Shown here: positions 34,512-44,145 of the stretch, one piece after another
How the letters are laid out: every line of letters begins with the position of its first letter
How positions within the stretch are numbered: position 1 is the first letter of the stretch
NCBI GenBank assembly: GCA_016787645.1
Contig: JAEUUF010000022.1
Location: 248,001-312,000, forward strand
Direction: 5' to 3'
DNA length: 64,000 nt
Origin: Cyclobacteriaceae bacterium
Lineage (GTDB): Bacteria > Bacteroidota > Bacteroidia > Cytophagales > Cyclobacteriaceae
Translations under genes and position numbers: made by a program
The notes under the pieces: model-generated
Told to the model about the DNA's origin: nothing
The model's database searches: none
What the model saw: the letters and a program-made list of their open reading frames with translations, nothing else

Positions 34512-36434
34512 ATGGGAAAAATTATTGGAATAGACCTGGGTACCACCAACTCCTGCGTGGCCGTCATGGAAGGCAGCGAACCGGTGGTGATTGCCAACAG
34601 TGAGGGCCGGCGGACGACTCCGTCCATCGTCGGATTCCTCGACAACGGCAAGGGCGAGCGCAAAGTAGGTGACCCGGCAAAACGCCAGGCCATTACCAAC
34701 CCGAAAAATACCGTGCAGTCCATCAAACGCTTCATGGGCAAAAAATTCAAGGACGTGAGCGGGGAAATGAAGATGGTGAGCTACGCCGTCGAAAGCGGCA
34801 GTAACGATACCGTTCGCGTTCGCATCGGCGATCGCCTCTATACCCCACAGGAAATCTCCGCCATGATCCTTCAGAAGATGAAGTCAACGGCCGAGGATTA
34901 CCTGGGTACGACGGTGACGGAAGCTGTTGTTACGGTTCCAGCCTATTTTAACGATGCCGAGCGTCAGGCTACCAAAGAAGCCGGGCAAATCGCCGGCCTT
35001 GATGTGAAGCGCATTATCAACGAGCCCACTGCAGCCGCGCTGGCCTACGGTCTTGACAAGAAGAACAAAGACATGAAGATCGCTGTCTATGACCTCGGCG
35101 GCGGTACGTTTGATATTTCCATTCTCGAGTTGGGCGACGGGGTGTTTGAAGTGAAGTCGACCAACGGTGATGTGCACCTGGGCGGAGACGACTTTGATGC
35201 CCGCATCATGAACTGGCTCGCCGATGAGTTTAAGACTGAGAAGAACATCGATCTCCGCAAAGACCCGATGGCGCTCCAGCGCCTGAAAGAAGCTTCCGAG
35301 AAAGCCAAGATTGAACTTTCCAGCTCCAACGAAACAGAGATCAACCTTCCATATATCACTTCGGTAGATGGCGTGCCGGAACACTTGGTAAAGAAACTTA
35401 GCCGCGCGAAGTTTGAACAACTCTGCGATGACCTGATCAAGCGAACACTGGAGCCTTGCAAAAAGGCGGTGGCCGATGCCGGGATTTCCGTTTCGCAAAT
35501 CGATGAAGTTATCCTCGTTGGTGGCTCCACCCGGATCCCCCGCATTGTAGACGAAGTAGAGAAGTTCTTTGGTCGCAAACCTTCCAAGGGTGTAAACCCC
35601 GACGAAGTGGTCGCCGTAGGTGCAGCCATACAGGGCGGCGTGCTGACCGGTGAAGTGAAAGATGTTCTCCTCCTCGACGTTACCCCGCTTTCGTTGGGTA
35701 TTGAGACCATGGGCGGCGTGATGACAAAGCTGATTGAGTCCAACACCACGATTCCTTCCAAGAAGTCGGAGGTGTTCTCGACGGCTTCCGACAGCCAACC
35801 CTCCGTGGAAATTCACGTGCTGCAAGGTGAGCGGCCATTGGCCAAGGATAACCGCACGATCGGGCGGTTCCACCTCGATGGTATCCCTCCGGCTCCACGC
35901 GGTGTGCCACAAATCGAAGTGACCTTCGATATCGACGCCAACGGTATCCTCCATGTATCCGCCAAGGACAAGGGCACAGGTAAGGAACAAAAGATTCGTA
36001 TCGAGGCTTCTTCCGGTCTCACCGATGCCGAAATCCAAAAGATGAAGGCAGAAGCCCAGGCGAATGCCGAAGCGGACAAGAAAGAAAAGGAGAAGATCGA
36101 AAAGATCAACCAGGCTGACTCGATGATCTTCCAAACCGAGAAGCAGCTGAAAGAATATGGTGACAAACTCTCGGAAGGCAACAAGAGCGCGCTCAATGGC
36201 GCCCTTGAAAAGCTGAAGGAAGCGCATAAGAGCCAGGACCTGGCGGCTATTGAGACAGCCCTGGCTGCCCTCAACGCTGCGTGGCAGACTGCATCACAGG
36301 AGATGTATGCCGCCTCGGGTGCCGCAGGCGCGCAGCCTGGCGCCGGCGCCAACGGTGCTGGCGGACCATCGGCCGGCACCGGACAAGGAAATGGTGACGC
36401 GACCGATGTGGAGTTTGAAGAAGTGAAGAAGTAA
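34512..36434 (+). CDS. dnaK: Molecular chaperone DnaK (Hsp70)
   Basis: This 640-aa Hsp70 has an N-terminal ATPase ([42 protein letters not shown]), substrate-binding domain ([29 protein letters not shown]) and lid, ending with a Gly/Ala-rich linker and [14 protein letters not shown] 34512 (MGKIIGID) is the standard start. grpE-dnaJ lie 17 kb upstream, so dnaK is not linked to them. I see no CIRCE element in front. A strong terminator follows. Confidence 0.97.
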   Translation: MGKIIGIDLGTTNSCVAVMEGSEPVVIANSEGRRTTPSIVGFLDNGKGERKVGDPAKRQAITNPKNTVQSIKRFMGKKFKDVSGEMKMVSYAVESGSNDTVRVRIGDRLYTPQEISAMILQKMKSTAEDYLGTTVTEAVVTVPAYFNDAERQATKEAGQIAGLDVKRIINEPTAAALAYGLDKKNKDMKIAVYDLGGGTFDISILELGDGVFEVKSTNGDVHLGGDDFDARIMNWLADEFKTEKNIDLRKDPMALQRLKEASEKAKIELSSSNETEINLPYITSVDGVPEHLVKKLSRAKFEQLCDDLIKRTLEPCKKAVADAGISVSQIDEVILVGGSTRIPRIVDEVEKFFGRKPSKGVNPDEVVAVGAAIQGGVLTGEVKDVLLLDVTPLSLGIETMGGVMTKLIESNTTIPSKKSEVFSTASDSQPSVEIHVLQGERPLAKDNRTIGRFHLDGIPPAPRGVPQIEVTFDIDANGILHVSAKDKGTGKEQKIRIEASSGLTDAEIQKMKAEAQANAEADKKEKEKIEKINQADSMIFQTEKQLKEYGDKLSEGNKSALNGALEKLKEAHKSQDLAAIETALAALNAAWQTASQEMYAASGAAGAQPGAGANGAGGPSAGTGQGNGDATDVEFEEVKK

Positions 36435-36450
36435 GGCATTGCCCGAATAC

Positions 36451-36482
36451 AAGCCCTGACGCAAACGTCAGGGCTTTTTTGT
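36451..36482 (+). terminator. Intrinsic terminator after dnaK
   Basis: AAGCCCTGACG (36451-36461) pairs perfectly with CGTCAGGGCTT (36466-36476) around a 4-nt loop, followed by a T-run. Confidence 0.9.
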
Positions 36483-36544
36483 TTCCAGTACTTTCAATCC
36501 GGGCCAGCTACTTTGAACAGTAGGCCATTCCGTTTCCGGCGCCC

Positions 36545-36552
36545 TATATTTG
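36545..36552 (+). promoter_or_regulatory. Promoter -7 element TATATTTG before the aspartate kinase gene
   Basis: An exact TAnnTTTG match 18 bp before ATG 36571. No TTTG occurs at the ideal distance upstream. Confidence 0.45.
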
Positions 36553-36570
36553 CAGCCTTATTGACTGGTT

Positions 36571-37896
36571 ATGTATATCATCAAATTTGGTGGCACCTCC
36601 GTTGGAAAACCCGAGCGACTCCAGAAAGTGGGTGAACTCGTGCTCCGTACACCAGGGCAAAAGATTGTCGTGCTGTCCGCCCTGAGCGGTACCACCAATA
36701 CCCTGGTAGCCATCGGCGATCATTTGCTGGCAGGCCGAAAAACGGAGGCCGAAATGGAAATCGCCAAATTGGAGCATCACTACCAAACGTACGCGGCCGA
36801 CCTGTTTTCCTCCCCGGAGTACAAGGCCATCGGGCAGGATATCGTTAGCCGATACTTCAGCCTGATCCGCTTGCTTGCCGCAGGAAAATTTGATGACCGC
36901 AGCTACCGGGAACTCCTTGCCCAGGGTGAACTGGCCTCTACCGAATTTTTCTATTACCACCTCCGCGAACGGAAGGTTGACTGCCGACTCCTGCCAGCCC
37001 TCCACTTCATGTCGATTGATGAGAACCAGGAACCGGAATTGGATAAAATCGGCGAACGCCTCAAGGCTCTCCTTCCGTCCATGGTGAAGCAGGACATCCT
37101 GATTACCCAGGGATACATCTGCCGTAACCACCGCAATGAAATTGACAACCTGAAGCGGGGAGGCAGCGACTATACCGCATCACTGATTGGTGCCGCCATC
37201 CAGGCGAATGAAATCCAGATCTGGACCGACATTGATGGTATGCACAACAATGATCCCCGTGTCGTCAAAAAAACTGTACCGATCGCTGAACTGACCTTTG
37301 ATGAAGCCTCTGAGTTGGCTTATTTCGGCGCAAAGATCCTTCATCCATCAACGATCGTTCCAGCGCAAAAACGCGGAGTGCCCGTGCGACTGAAGAATAC
37401 TCTCGACGAGCAGGCGCCCGGCACGCTCATCAGTGACAAGGGCTCGGCTGGCGAAATCAAAGCAATCGCTGCCAAAGATGGCATCATTGCCATCAATATC
37501 AAGTCTTCCCGCATGCTGCTGGCCTTTGGCTTCCTCCGTGAAGTATTCGAAGTCTTCGAGCGTCACAAGACGCCCATCGACATGATCTCCACCTCCGAAG
37601 TGGCCGTCTCGGTTACGATTGACGACGCCCGACACCTGGATACGATCATCACCGAGTTGCAACGATTTGGCACGATCAGTGTTGATAAGGATCAAACCAT
37701 TATCTGTATCGTGGGCAACAAACTTGCCGAACGCCAAGGGGTGTTGAACGAAGTGTTCCGGTCGCTCGAAAATGTTCCGGTACGCATGGTTTCATTCGGT
37801 GGAAGCCAGAACAACATCTCTATACTGGTGGAAAGTCAACACAAGGAACGCTCACTGCGCCTTCTGAACCAGGGTCTGTTCAGTCTTGGCGACTAA
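36571..37896 (+). CDS. lysC: Aspartate kinase
   Basis: This 441-aa enzyme phosphorylates L-aspartate, the first step to lysine, threonine, methionine and diaminopimelate. The N-terminal kinase domain starts YIIKFGGTSVGKPERL; RGGSDYTASLIGAA and IWTDIDGMHNNDPRVV are the substrate/ATP motifs. The C-terminal third holds two ACT domains (IIAINIKSSRMLLAFGFL, TIICIVGNKLA). It is monofunctional (no homoserine dehydrogenase fusion). Stands alone with its own promoter between the dnaK terminator and nhaD. Confidence 0.92.
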   Translation: MYIIKFGGTSVGKPERLQKVGELVLRTPGQKIVVLSALSGTTNTLVAIGDHLLAGRKTEAEMEIAKLEHHYQTYAADLFSSPEYKAIGQDIVSRYFSLIRLLAAGKFDDRSYRELLAQGELASTEFFYYHLRERKVDCRLLPALHFMSIDENQEPELDKIGERLKALLPSMVKQDILITQGYICRNHRNEIDNLKRGGSDYTASLIGAAIQANEIQIWTDIDGMHNNDPRVVKKTVPIAELTFDEASELAYFGAKILHPSTIVPAQKRGVPVRLKNTLDEQAPGTLISDKGSAGEIKAIAAKDGIIAINIKSSRMLLAFGFLREVFEVFERHKTPIDMISTSEVAVSVTIDDARHLDTIITELQRFGTISVDKDQTIICIVGNKLAERQGVLNEVFRSLENVPVRMVSFGGSQNNISILVESQHKERSLRLLNQGLFSLGD

Positions 37897-37979
37897 GGCA
37901 CCGCTCTTCGCCGTTCATCCGAATTTCAAGCGGAAATATCAATTTTCCGGACAGGCGAGAATTGATTTTTGCCATATCT

Positions 37980-37994
37980 TTAGGTTAGACCTAA
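37980..37994. promoter_or_regulatory. Inverted repeat TTAGGT-TAG-ACCTAA before nhaD
   Basis: A perfect 6-bp inverted repeat with a 3-bp spacer, 10 bp before ATG 38005 and overlapping TATCTTTA (37975-37982), a weak -7-like element. It would suit a repressor or activator dimer. Confidence 0.4.
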
Positions 37995-38004
37995 CCCTCA
38001 GCCT

Positions 38005-39291
38005 ATGTACACCGTGATCATTGCCGTTTTTGTGGTGGGGTACCTCGCCATCGCCCTGGAGCATCCAATCAAGATCAACAAGACGGCTTCCGCTCTTCTC
38101 ACCGGTGTACTTTGCTGGACCCTCTATGCCCTCTCTTCCGGTAATGTGGAAGAAGTGAAGGACCATCTCAACGAAACACTAAGTCAAACGTCACAGATTC
38201 TTTTCTTCCTGCTCGGCGCCATGACGATTGTTGAACTAGTGGATGCCTACCAGGGATTCCGGCTTGTGACAGACCGCATTCAGACGAAGAACCCGGTCAA
38301 ACTCCTTTGGTTGGTATGCTGGGTAACTTTTTTTCTTTCCTCCATCCTTGACAACCTCACCACCTCCATTGTCATGATTTCCCTGATTCGCAAACTGATC
38401 CCGGACAAGGACATGCGGATGTTTTTTGCGGGTATGATTGTGATCGCCGCTAACGCGGGAGGCGCATGGACACCCATCGGCGATGTGACTACCACCATGC
38501 TGTGGATTGGCGGGCAAATTTCGACCGTGAATATCATGGAGTCGCTTTTCCTACCCAGCGTGTTCTGCATGCTCGTGCCGCTGTTGTATCTAACGTTTAC
38601 CCTCAAGGGAAGCCTGGGTGACCAACCTGCCGCACAAGCTGATACGGGGGGATATGGAAATGAGAAGGTCAAAGGCGGATCTACTATGCTTGCGTTGGGT
38701 GTGGGCGCCCTGGTATTCGTACCAGTATTTAAGACGCTCACCCATATGCCCCCTTACATTGGGATGCTGCTAGGGCTTGGCGTACTCTGGGTGGTTTCTG
38801 AACTCATCAACCCCCATGCCGATGAGGCCCTGCGCAAACCCTATACGGCCGCAGGTGCATTGCAACGCATCGATACTTCCAGCGTACTGTTCTTCCTTGG
38901 AATCCTGCTGGCCGTGGGCGCCCTGGAATCCATGACCATTCTCCAGCAATTTGCCGTGTGGCTCGATGAGGCGGTAGGCAGCCAATCGGTTATCATTACG
39001 TTGATTGGATTGATTTCCGCCGTAATTGACAACGTTCCGCTTGTGGCGGCCAGCATGGGCATGTACAGCCTCGATACTTTTCCCATGGATCACTTTATCT
39101 GGGAATACCTCGCCTATTGTGCCGGAACAGGAGGCAGCATCCTGATCATTGGTTCTGCCGCAGGGGTAGCGGTCATGGGTATGGAGAAGATAGACTTCAT
39201 CTGGTACCTGAAGCGCATCAGCCTGATTGCCATGCTTGGCTATTTTGCCGGTTGCGGGAGCTACCTTCTGATTTATCAATTCATGCACTAG
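38005..39291 (+). CDS. nhaD: Sodium:proton antiporter NhaD
   Basis: This 428-aa ion-transporter-superfamily antiporter exchanges Na+ or Li+ for H+ at the inner membrane. It has about 11-12 helices; conserved segments are LDNLTTSIVMISLIRKLIP, NAGGAWTPIGDVTTTMLWI, SAVIDNVPLVAASMGMY and CAGTGGSILIIGSAAGVAVMG-type sequence. The repeated N-T-T and D-N motifs in the two inverted halves are the expected ion-binding discontinuous helices. A palindromic operator-like sequence lies just before the gene. Convergent with anmK, 12 bp between the stops. Confidence 0.9.
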   Translation: MYTVIIAVFVVGYLAIALEHPIKINKTASALLTGVLCWTLYALSSGNVEEVKDHLNETLSQTSQILFFLLGAMTIVELVDAYQGFRLVTDRIQTKNPVKLLWLVCWVTFFLSSILDNLTTSIVMISLIRKLIPDKDMRMFFAGMIVIAANAGGAWTPIGDVTTTMLWIGGQISTVNIMESLFLPSVFCMLVPLLYLTFTLKGSLGDQPAAQADTGGYGNEKVKGGSTMLALGVGALVFVPVFKTLTHMPPYIGMLLGLGVLWVVSELINPHADEALRKPYTAAGALQRIDTSSVLFFLGILLAVGALESMTILQQFAVWLDEAVGSQSVIITLIGLISAVIDNVPLVAASMGMYSLDTFPMDHFIWEYLAYCAGTGGSILIIGSAAGVAVMGMEKIDFIWYLKRISLIAMLGYFAGCGSYLLIYQFMH

Positions 39292-39303
39292 GCGAGGTCT
39301 CTG

Positions 39304-40380
39304 TCAAATCCCCACGAGCACACCGCTGCTGGAATCACGACGGGCGCGGGTGACGCTGGAGAGTACGTTCACTTCGTTTCTCAGGCGAAGAACGCCGAGG
39401 AAGGCAAAAATGATCGCCTCCTTGAAATCAATAATGTCATCGGAAGGAAGGACGACCGTCGCTCTGTGCATCAGTTGTCGTTGAAGCAATTCCACCAGGA
39501 AACCGTTTCGTGCTCCTCCGCCGGTGACCAGCAGTTGCAGGCGCTTCGTGGACTTCGGTACTGCCTTTCCTATTTCCATAGCTACTGATTCGCATACTGT
39601 TCTCAGTCGATCGGCGTGAGGGATTTCATCCTTGTCCAACAAGGGCTGGATAGCGGATTCAAAATATTCCCGACCAAGTGACAGTCTTTTTTTGCGGACC
39701 GCCCGATAGGCAATATCCACTTTGGCAAGCAGCGCTGCATTCACCTTACCTCTGGAAGCCACACGCCCATTATGATCAAAAGTTTTACCGATTTCCTTCA
39801 TGAGATGATTCAGGGCCATGTTACAGAAGCAAATGTCAAAAGCCGTGCGCCGACGGTTCACTTCCATAGAAAGATTGGCGATCCCTCCGAGGTTGAGACA
39901 AACATCGGCCATTGAAAATAGATACCGGTCACCTATCGGCACTAATGGAGCTCCCTCACCTCCCAAATGCACATCGAGCGACCTGAAATCATACACGACC
40001 GGGACACCCGTAATGGCGTGAATCGCTGAACCATCTCCCAACTGGAACGTAAATCCATTTTGAGGCTGATGGAAAATGGTGTGCCCGTGCGAGGCAATCA
40101 AATCCACCCGGCTGATTCTTTTTTGCTTGAGAAACTTCATGCAGGCCTTCCCTAGAAAAGAACCATAGGCACTGTGCAAGTTGATCAGCTCTGGGCCGGG
40201 GAGTTGGTGTGCCGTCTCCAGGTGTCTTTTCCAGTCGCGGGAATAAGCCAGGGTGGCAGCTTCACGCAAACGAAAACTCCATGGGTTGCCCGCGGTAAAT
40301 TCTACTAGCGCAAGATCGAGTCCATCGAGCGATGTGCCTGACATCAATCCCAGCGCCTGATATTTTTGGGGGGACTTCAT
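39304..40380 (-). CDS. anmK: Anhydro-N-acetylmuramic acid kinase
   Basis: This 358-aa cytosolic kinase hydrolyses the 1,6-anhydro bond and phosphorylates anhydroMurNAc in peptidoglycan recycling. N-terminal LGLMSGTSLDGLDLALVEF is diagnostic; further motifs are IASHGHTIFHQP, VVYDFRSLDVHLGGEGAPLVPIGD-type active-site region with its Asp, CLNLGGIANLS and VTGGGARNGFL. Length fits the family (about 360-370). ATG 40380. It is alone on the minus strand; the 352-bp region upstream holds no gene. Confidence 0.93.
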   Translation of the reverse strand: MKSPQKYQALGLMSGTSLDGLDLALVEFTAGNPWSFRLREAATLAYSRDWKRHLETAHQLPGPELINLHSAYGSFLGKACMKFLKQKRISRVDLIASHGHTIFHQPQNGFTFQLGDGSAIHAITGVPVVYDFRSLDVHLGGEGAPLVPIGDRYLFSMADVCLNLGGIANLSMEVNRRRTAFDICFCNMALNHLMKEIGKTFDHNGRVASRGKVNAALLAKVDIAYRAVRKKRLSLGREYFESAIQPLLDKDEIPHADRLRTVCESVAMEIGKAVPKSTKRLQLLVTGGGARNGFLVELLQRQLMHRATVVLPSDDIIDFKEAIIFAFLGVLRLRNEVNVLSSVTRARRDSSSGVLVGI

Positions 40381-40653
40381 TCATTAATTGGATACAGTGG
40401 AGCAGGCCTTTTAGGTAGTCAAGGGCCTGCACTAAGCCTTCGTACCAAATTAGGTATTTTCGGGCGAGCCGTTTTTCGCCAAGGGCAAACTTAATGGCCA
40501 GCACAGTAGAAGGCTAACATTCGTTAACGGACAGGGCGTCCGATGTGGCCAGGGAATGAAGGCGCTGTGAGAGAAATAATTGGGTTGCTGAAGTCGTTAC
40601 TTGGCTAACTACCCCGGTGTCCGGGTGATTTTGTCCTGTGAAACAGCCCATTC
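40381..40653. other. Non-coding stretch between anmK and the outer-membrane protein gene
   Basis: No supportable gene. There is a small hairpin-capable sequence (CCCGG-TGT-CCGGG, about 40613-40626). The anmK promoter should lie here, but I cannot place it. The promoter of the 40733 gene starts at 40654. Confidence 0.4.
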
Positions 40654-40684
40654 TTTGAAAAACCTCTGAAACCTCACATCTTTG
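40654..40684 (+). promoter_or_regulatory. Promoter of the envelope cluster at 40733
   Basis: TTTG (40654-40657), a 19-nt spacer and CATCTTTG (40677-40684), 7 of 8 against TAnnTTTG. ATG follows 48 bp later. Confidence 0.6.
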
Positions 40685-40732
40685 TGGCCCCCGATTTGAA
40701 TCATAAGGGGCTAACCGCATCCCTCCTCCGCA

Positions 40733-42004
40733 ATGTCCATCGTAAGGTTCGCAACTTTTTTCCTGGTGGTTCTTCTATCACCAATTTTGCCCGTAATGGG
40801 CCAGGCTGCGCGGAGCCCGTTCTCATCCTATGGACTGGGTGAGCAGTATGGTACGGCGCTGGCACAAGCACAAGGCATGGGCGGCGTTGGATATAGCAAT
40901 CCCCAATTTCTATACATCAACAACCAGAACCCGGCATTGTTGGTCTTCAACCGGCTTACCACTTTCCAGGCAGGAGTAATCGGGGAGCAGCGCAGCCAGT
41001 CGTCCGACTCGGTCTCGGAGAAAAGTGGCAGTGGCAACCTTAATTACCTGGCGCTGGCCGTGCCGGTGATTTCAGGTTGGTGGACAACCTCATTTGGTTT
41101 GATGCCCTACACGCGTCTCAACTATGTGCTCAATTATAAGGAGCCTATTCCAGGCACAACTGAGTATACGGATATCATTGAGGAAGGAAGTGGAGGAGTA
41201 AACCAGTTCTATTGGTCCAATGGCGTCTCCATCAACAAAAACATCTCTGTAGGACTTAAGATTGCCTATTTGTTCAGCTCCGCCGAAAGTGTTTACGGCA
41301 ACCTCCTGATCAACTCCAAAGTGCCACTCTCAGCGCGGGTCAATGACCGCACGTTTATTTCCGATTTTGTCTTCACGCCCGCAGTTTCCATTCGACTGGA
41401 TTCACTTGGCCCCAGGAATCACCGGCTCAATTTTGGACTTGTGTACGATCTCAAAACCACGCTCGATGCCAAGTTCAACCGGGTCATGGAGCGTTGGAAT
41501 GCCGCGGGCTTCCTGGACTCCACCACCGTTATCTCCAATCAGCCTGGCTCTATCACCATGCCGGGCAACCTGATGTTCGGGGCATCTTTTAGCCCTTATC
41601 CATATAAATGGCAGGCCGCACTAGATGCTTCCTTCGCCGATTATTCGCAATACAGGGACCTGGAGGGAAAGAATCGATATGAATCCAATAGCTGGCGTGT
41701 GGCAGGCGGTTTTGAATACACCCCAGACCGGACTTCGCTGAGTAATTACCTTAACCGGATTACCTACCGGACAGGACTAAGTGTTGAAAATTACCCGTTT
41801 TTGGCCAACGGCAACACCGTTAAGGATTTTGGCATTACTTTTGGCGTCTCTTTGCCGGTTAACCGCATTTCCAGCCTTGACCTGGCTGTGAAGTGGGGCA
41901 AAAAGGGCGATAAAGCGTTAAATGCCATCGAAGAAAATTATTTCAAGATCTACTTTGGCATCACTTTTAACGACCAGTGGTTTATAAAGCGTCGATTTGA
42001 TTAG
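40733..42004 (+). CDS. Outer-membrane beta-barrel protein
   Basis: This 423-aa protein has a signal peptide (cleavage near VMGQA) and a body of alternating aromatic/polar strands ending in an aromatic-rich last strand (FKIYFGITFNDQWFIKRRF), typical of outer-membrane barrels. SPFSSYGLGEQYGTALAQAQ and NNQNPALLVFNRLTTF recall the conserved Bacteroidota proteins related to FadL/PorV-type barrels. It leads a same-strand group with a TPR protein and LptC, fitting envelope assembly or lipid transport, but no specific function is known to me. Confidence 0.7.
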   Translation: MSIVRFATFFLVVLLSPILPVMGQAARSPFSSYGLGEQYGTALAQAQGMGGVGYSNPQFLYINNQNPALLVFNRLTTFQAGVIGEQRSQSSDSVSEKSGSGNLNYLALAVPVISGWWTTSFGLMPYTRLNYVLNYKEPIPGTTEYTDIIEEGSGGVNQFYWSNGVSINKNISVGLKIAYLFSSAESVYGNLLINSKVPLSARVNDRTFISDFVFTPAVSIRLDSLGPRNHRLNFGLVYDLKTTLDAKFNRVMERWNAAGFLDSTTVISNQPGSITMPGNLMFGASFSPYPYKWQAALDASFADYSQYRDLEGKNRYESNSWRVAGGFEYTPDRTSLSNYLNRITYRTGLSVENYPFLANGNTVKDFGITFGVSLPVNRISSLDLAVKWGKKGDKALNAIEENYFKIYFGITFNDQWFIKRRFD

Positions 42005-42034
42005 AATTTGATTAAAACTGAAACAACCAATCTT

Positions 42035-43360
42035 ATGAGAGTCCGCATTCTCTTGACGATGATCACGATCCTGGCTGGCGCCTCCTCCGTGCTGGCACAG
42101 TGTAAAGAGTTCAAATGGCCGGAAGACAAAAAGAAGGCTGAGGAGTGCGTTGCCGTTTGGGGCGACGCTATGAAAACAGGGGGCAACCTTAAAAGTGCTG
42201 TTCCATCATTCCAGTGGATGCTCACCAACGCGCCACAGTGGAATACAAAACTGTATATCGATGGCGTAACCCTCTATGACAAGCTGGCGGACGCAGAAAC
42301 CGATCCTGCCAAGAAGAAAGTCCTGGTCGACTCCCTGTTGATGATTTTTGACCTGCGTGTAAAGAATTGTGGCGATGAGGTCAATGTGCTTAACCGCAAG
42401 GCCTTTGCCTCGTACAAATTCAATATCAAGAACAAGGAAGCACTCCCGGGCTTGCTCGCGCTCTATGACAAAGTGTATGAGATCAGCGGCACCAACGTTA
42501 CGGATGCCAACATTGTGGCTTATATGACCACGGTGAAAGCCAACCAGGTTTACCTGAAAAGCGTGACCGATGAGCAGATCCTGCATCGTTATGATAAGAT
42601 CATTTCATTGGTGGACACCAAAATCGCCGCAGCCAAAACACCCGCTGATGCTGACAAACTGAGAGGCTACAAAGACGCCGTTGATGCGCTGCTCATCGGC
42701 ATGGTGAAAGTGGATTGTGACTTTGTGAAAAAGAACCTTGCTCCCAAGTTCAAACAGAACCCCAACGACGTGGCCCTCGCCAAGAAGATTTTCAAATTCA
42801 TGCTGGAAGGAAAATGCACGGATGATCCCCTTTGGCTCGATGCGGGTGAAGCCATTCACAAACACAGCACCGAAAAAGATTTTGGGTTGTTGAAGGCGCT
42901 CGCTGCCGCCAACATTGCCAAAGGTGACTATGATCGTGCAGAAGTGCTGTTGAAAGAAGCTTTGGCGATGACGAGTCTTAAGGGACAGGACCGCGCGGAA
43001 GCCGAGCGGTACATGGGCAGCATTGAAGCCAAGAAGAAGAACTATGGAGCAGCACGCGAATACTTCCGCCAGGCCATCGCCGCTGATCCAAGCGACAAGG
43101 AATCCTGGGAAAAAATTGGCGACTTGTACTATAACAGTGCTGACGATTGCGCCAAATTGAAGGCCAAGGCAGAAGACCGATTGGTTTACCTGGCCGCTTT
43201 TGAAATGTACCAGAAATCAGGTAACACCGCCGCTATGGCGAGAGCCAAAGCCCAGTTCCCTTCCAAGGAGGAGATCTTTGAACTCAACTGGCAGCGGGGC
43301 TCAACCCAGCGCGTGGGCTGCTGGATCAATGAAACGGTAACGATCCAGACCAGAGATTAA
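42035..43360 (+). CDS. Periplasmic tetratricopeptide-repeat protein
   Basis: This 441-aa protein has a signal peptide (cleavage near SVLAQ) and is almost entirely helical. TPR units are clearest at about residues 280-380 (NIAKGDYDRAEVLLKEALAM, AERYMGSIEAKKKNYGAAREYFRQAIAADP-type). ATG 42035 is preferred to TTG 42008. It lies 30 bp after the barrel gene, so it is likely cotranscribed, and ends just before a strong terminator. Probably a periplasmic scaffold for the outer-membrane partner (inference). Confidence 0.75.
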   Translation: MRVRILLTMITILAGASSVLAQCKEFKWPEDKKKAEECVAVWGDAMKTGGNLKSAVPSFQWMLTNAPQWNTKLYIDGVTLYDKLADAETDPAKKKVLVDSLLMIFDLRVKNCGDEVNVLNRKAFASYKFNIKNKEALPGLLALYDKVYEISGTNVTDANIVAYMTTVKANQVYLKSVTDEQILHRYDKIISLVDTKIAAAKTPADADKLRGYKDAVDALLIGMVKVDCDFVKKNLAPKFKQNPNDVALAKKIFKFMLEGKCTDDPLWLDAGEAIHKHSTEKDFGLLKALAAANIAKGDYDRAEVLLKEALAMTSLKGQDRAEAERYMGSIEAKKKNYGAAREYFRQAIAADPSDKESWEKIGDLYYNSADDCAKLKAKAEDRLVYLAAFEMYQKSGNTAAMARAKAQFPSKEEIFELNWQRGSTQRVGCWINETVTIQTRD

Positions 43361-43376
43361 AAGAGATAAAACGGAG

Positions 43377-43403
43377 AAAGGCCCCGACCCGGGGCCTTTT
43401 TTT
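43377..43403 (+). terminator. Intrinsic terminator whose U-tract touches the lptC start codon
   Basis: AAAGGCCCC (43377-43385) and GGGGCCTTT (43391-43399) form a perfect 9-bp stem, followed by a run of seven T (43397-43403). The next base begins ATG of lptC. Confidence 0.85.
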
Positions 43404-43925
43404 ATGATGCGCAATCTCCCGGCAATCGTCTTCGTCCTCACGCTGTGGGCATGCTCGCCCAAGCCAGCTGGTGAACCCGTGGAATACCGCGGGCCGCTCC
43501 GCGAAGCGACTAACGTGGACATGCTCTATGCGGAGAAGGACCGCATCAAAGTGAAGATGATCGCTAACCGGATTCTCGAATTCAAGAATGGCGATCAGGA
43601 ATTCCCCGAGGGGCTCTACCTGGAGTTCTTTGACGAAACCGGCAAAATGACCTCCAGCCTCAAGGCCAATCATGCCTACTATTTCAAAAAGGAAAACCGA
43701 TGGAGGGGACGCGGCAAAGTGGAGGTAAAGAACATTGAGAAGAAACAACAACTCAACACGGAAGAACTGTTTTGGGATCCTCCTTCCAAGAAGATCTTCA
43801 CCGAAAAATTTGTCACCATCAAGCTGGAGTCAGAGGTTATCTATGGCACCGGGCTCGACGCACTGCAGGACATGTCCTCCTACACCATCCGAAAGCCGGA
43901 AGGTGATTTTGAAATCAAAGACTGA
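43404..43925 (+). CDS. lptC: LPS export protein LptC
   Basis: This 173-aa periplasmic bridge component passes LPS from LptB2FG to LptA. It has an N-terminal lipoprotein-like signal with LWAC (Cys 17) instead of a plain helix, then the beta-jellyroll with ILEFKNGDQEFPEGLYLEFFDE, TSSLKANHAYYF, WRGRGKVEV, TEELFWDPPSKKIFTEKFVTI and IYGTGLDA. ATG 43404 (or 43407) lies directly at the end of an intrinsic terminator, so expression must depend on read-through or on a promoter I cannot see. Confidence 0.85.
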   Translation: MMRNLPAIVFVLTLWACSPKPAGEPVEYRGPLREATNVDMLYAEKDRIKVKMIANRILEFKNGDQEFPEGLYLEFFDETGKMTSSLKANHAYYFKKENRWRGRGKVEVKNIEKKQQLNTEELFWDPPSKKIFTEKFVTIKLESEVIYGTGLDALQDMSSYTIRKPEGDFEIKD

Positions 43926-43958
43926 TTTCACGCCCTCTCCCCCGCGGATTTTTTTGTG

Positions 43959-43966
43959 TATTTTTG
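43959..43966 (+). promoter_or_regulatory. Promoter -7 element TATTTTTG before the 53-aa protein gene
   Basis: An exact TAnnTTTG match 17 bp before ATG 43984. It likely drives the small membrane protein and the CNNM/CorC gene. Confidence 0.5.
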
Positions 43967-43983
43967 CAGTCCGTCCGACTCCA

Positions 43984-44145
43984 ATGAAGCTATTTGACTC
44001 CCTCCTGCTATCCGTTGGCGTAGCCCTGGTGATCATGGGCATTTACGAGGTGATGACGGCCGGCCTGATTTACGCGTATTCCTTTCTCATGCCCGCAATC
44101 CTTGTCTTCCTGTGGTTGGTGTATCGAAAACGTAGCAAGGCCTGA
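43984..44145 (+). CDS. 53-aa two-helix membrane protein
   Basis: Product MKLFDSLLLSVGVALVIMGI..., with two hydrophobic segments (about residues 5-22 and 28-46) and a basic tail YRKRSKA. Its TGA overlaps the ATG of the CNNM/CorC gene by one base (TGATG at 44143-44147), and a promoter lies just upstream, which support a real gene. A longer in-frame frame extends upstream over lptC, but that part is not protein-like. Similar small membrane proteins occur next to this cluster in the phylum; function unknown. Confidence 0.65.
   Translation: MKLFDSLLLSVGVALVIMGIYEVMTAGLIYAYSFLMPAILVFLWLVYRKRSKA

Noticed and set aside
34884-36227. A 447-codon open frame antisense to dnaK
   Set aside because: It lies wholly inside dnaK on the other strand, lacks domain motifs and is explained by the codon bias of dnaK.
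40613-40626. CCCGG-TGT-CCGGG hairpin as terminator
   Set aside because: The stem is short and there is no adjacent gene end on the correct strand with a good T-run.
40262-40720. Two short minus-strand frames upstream of anmK
   Set aside because: No motif, no start-site signal, and they cross the promoter of the 40733 gene.
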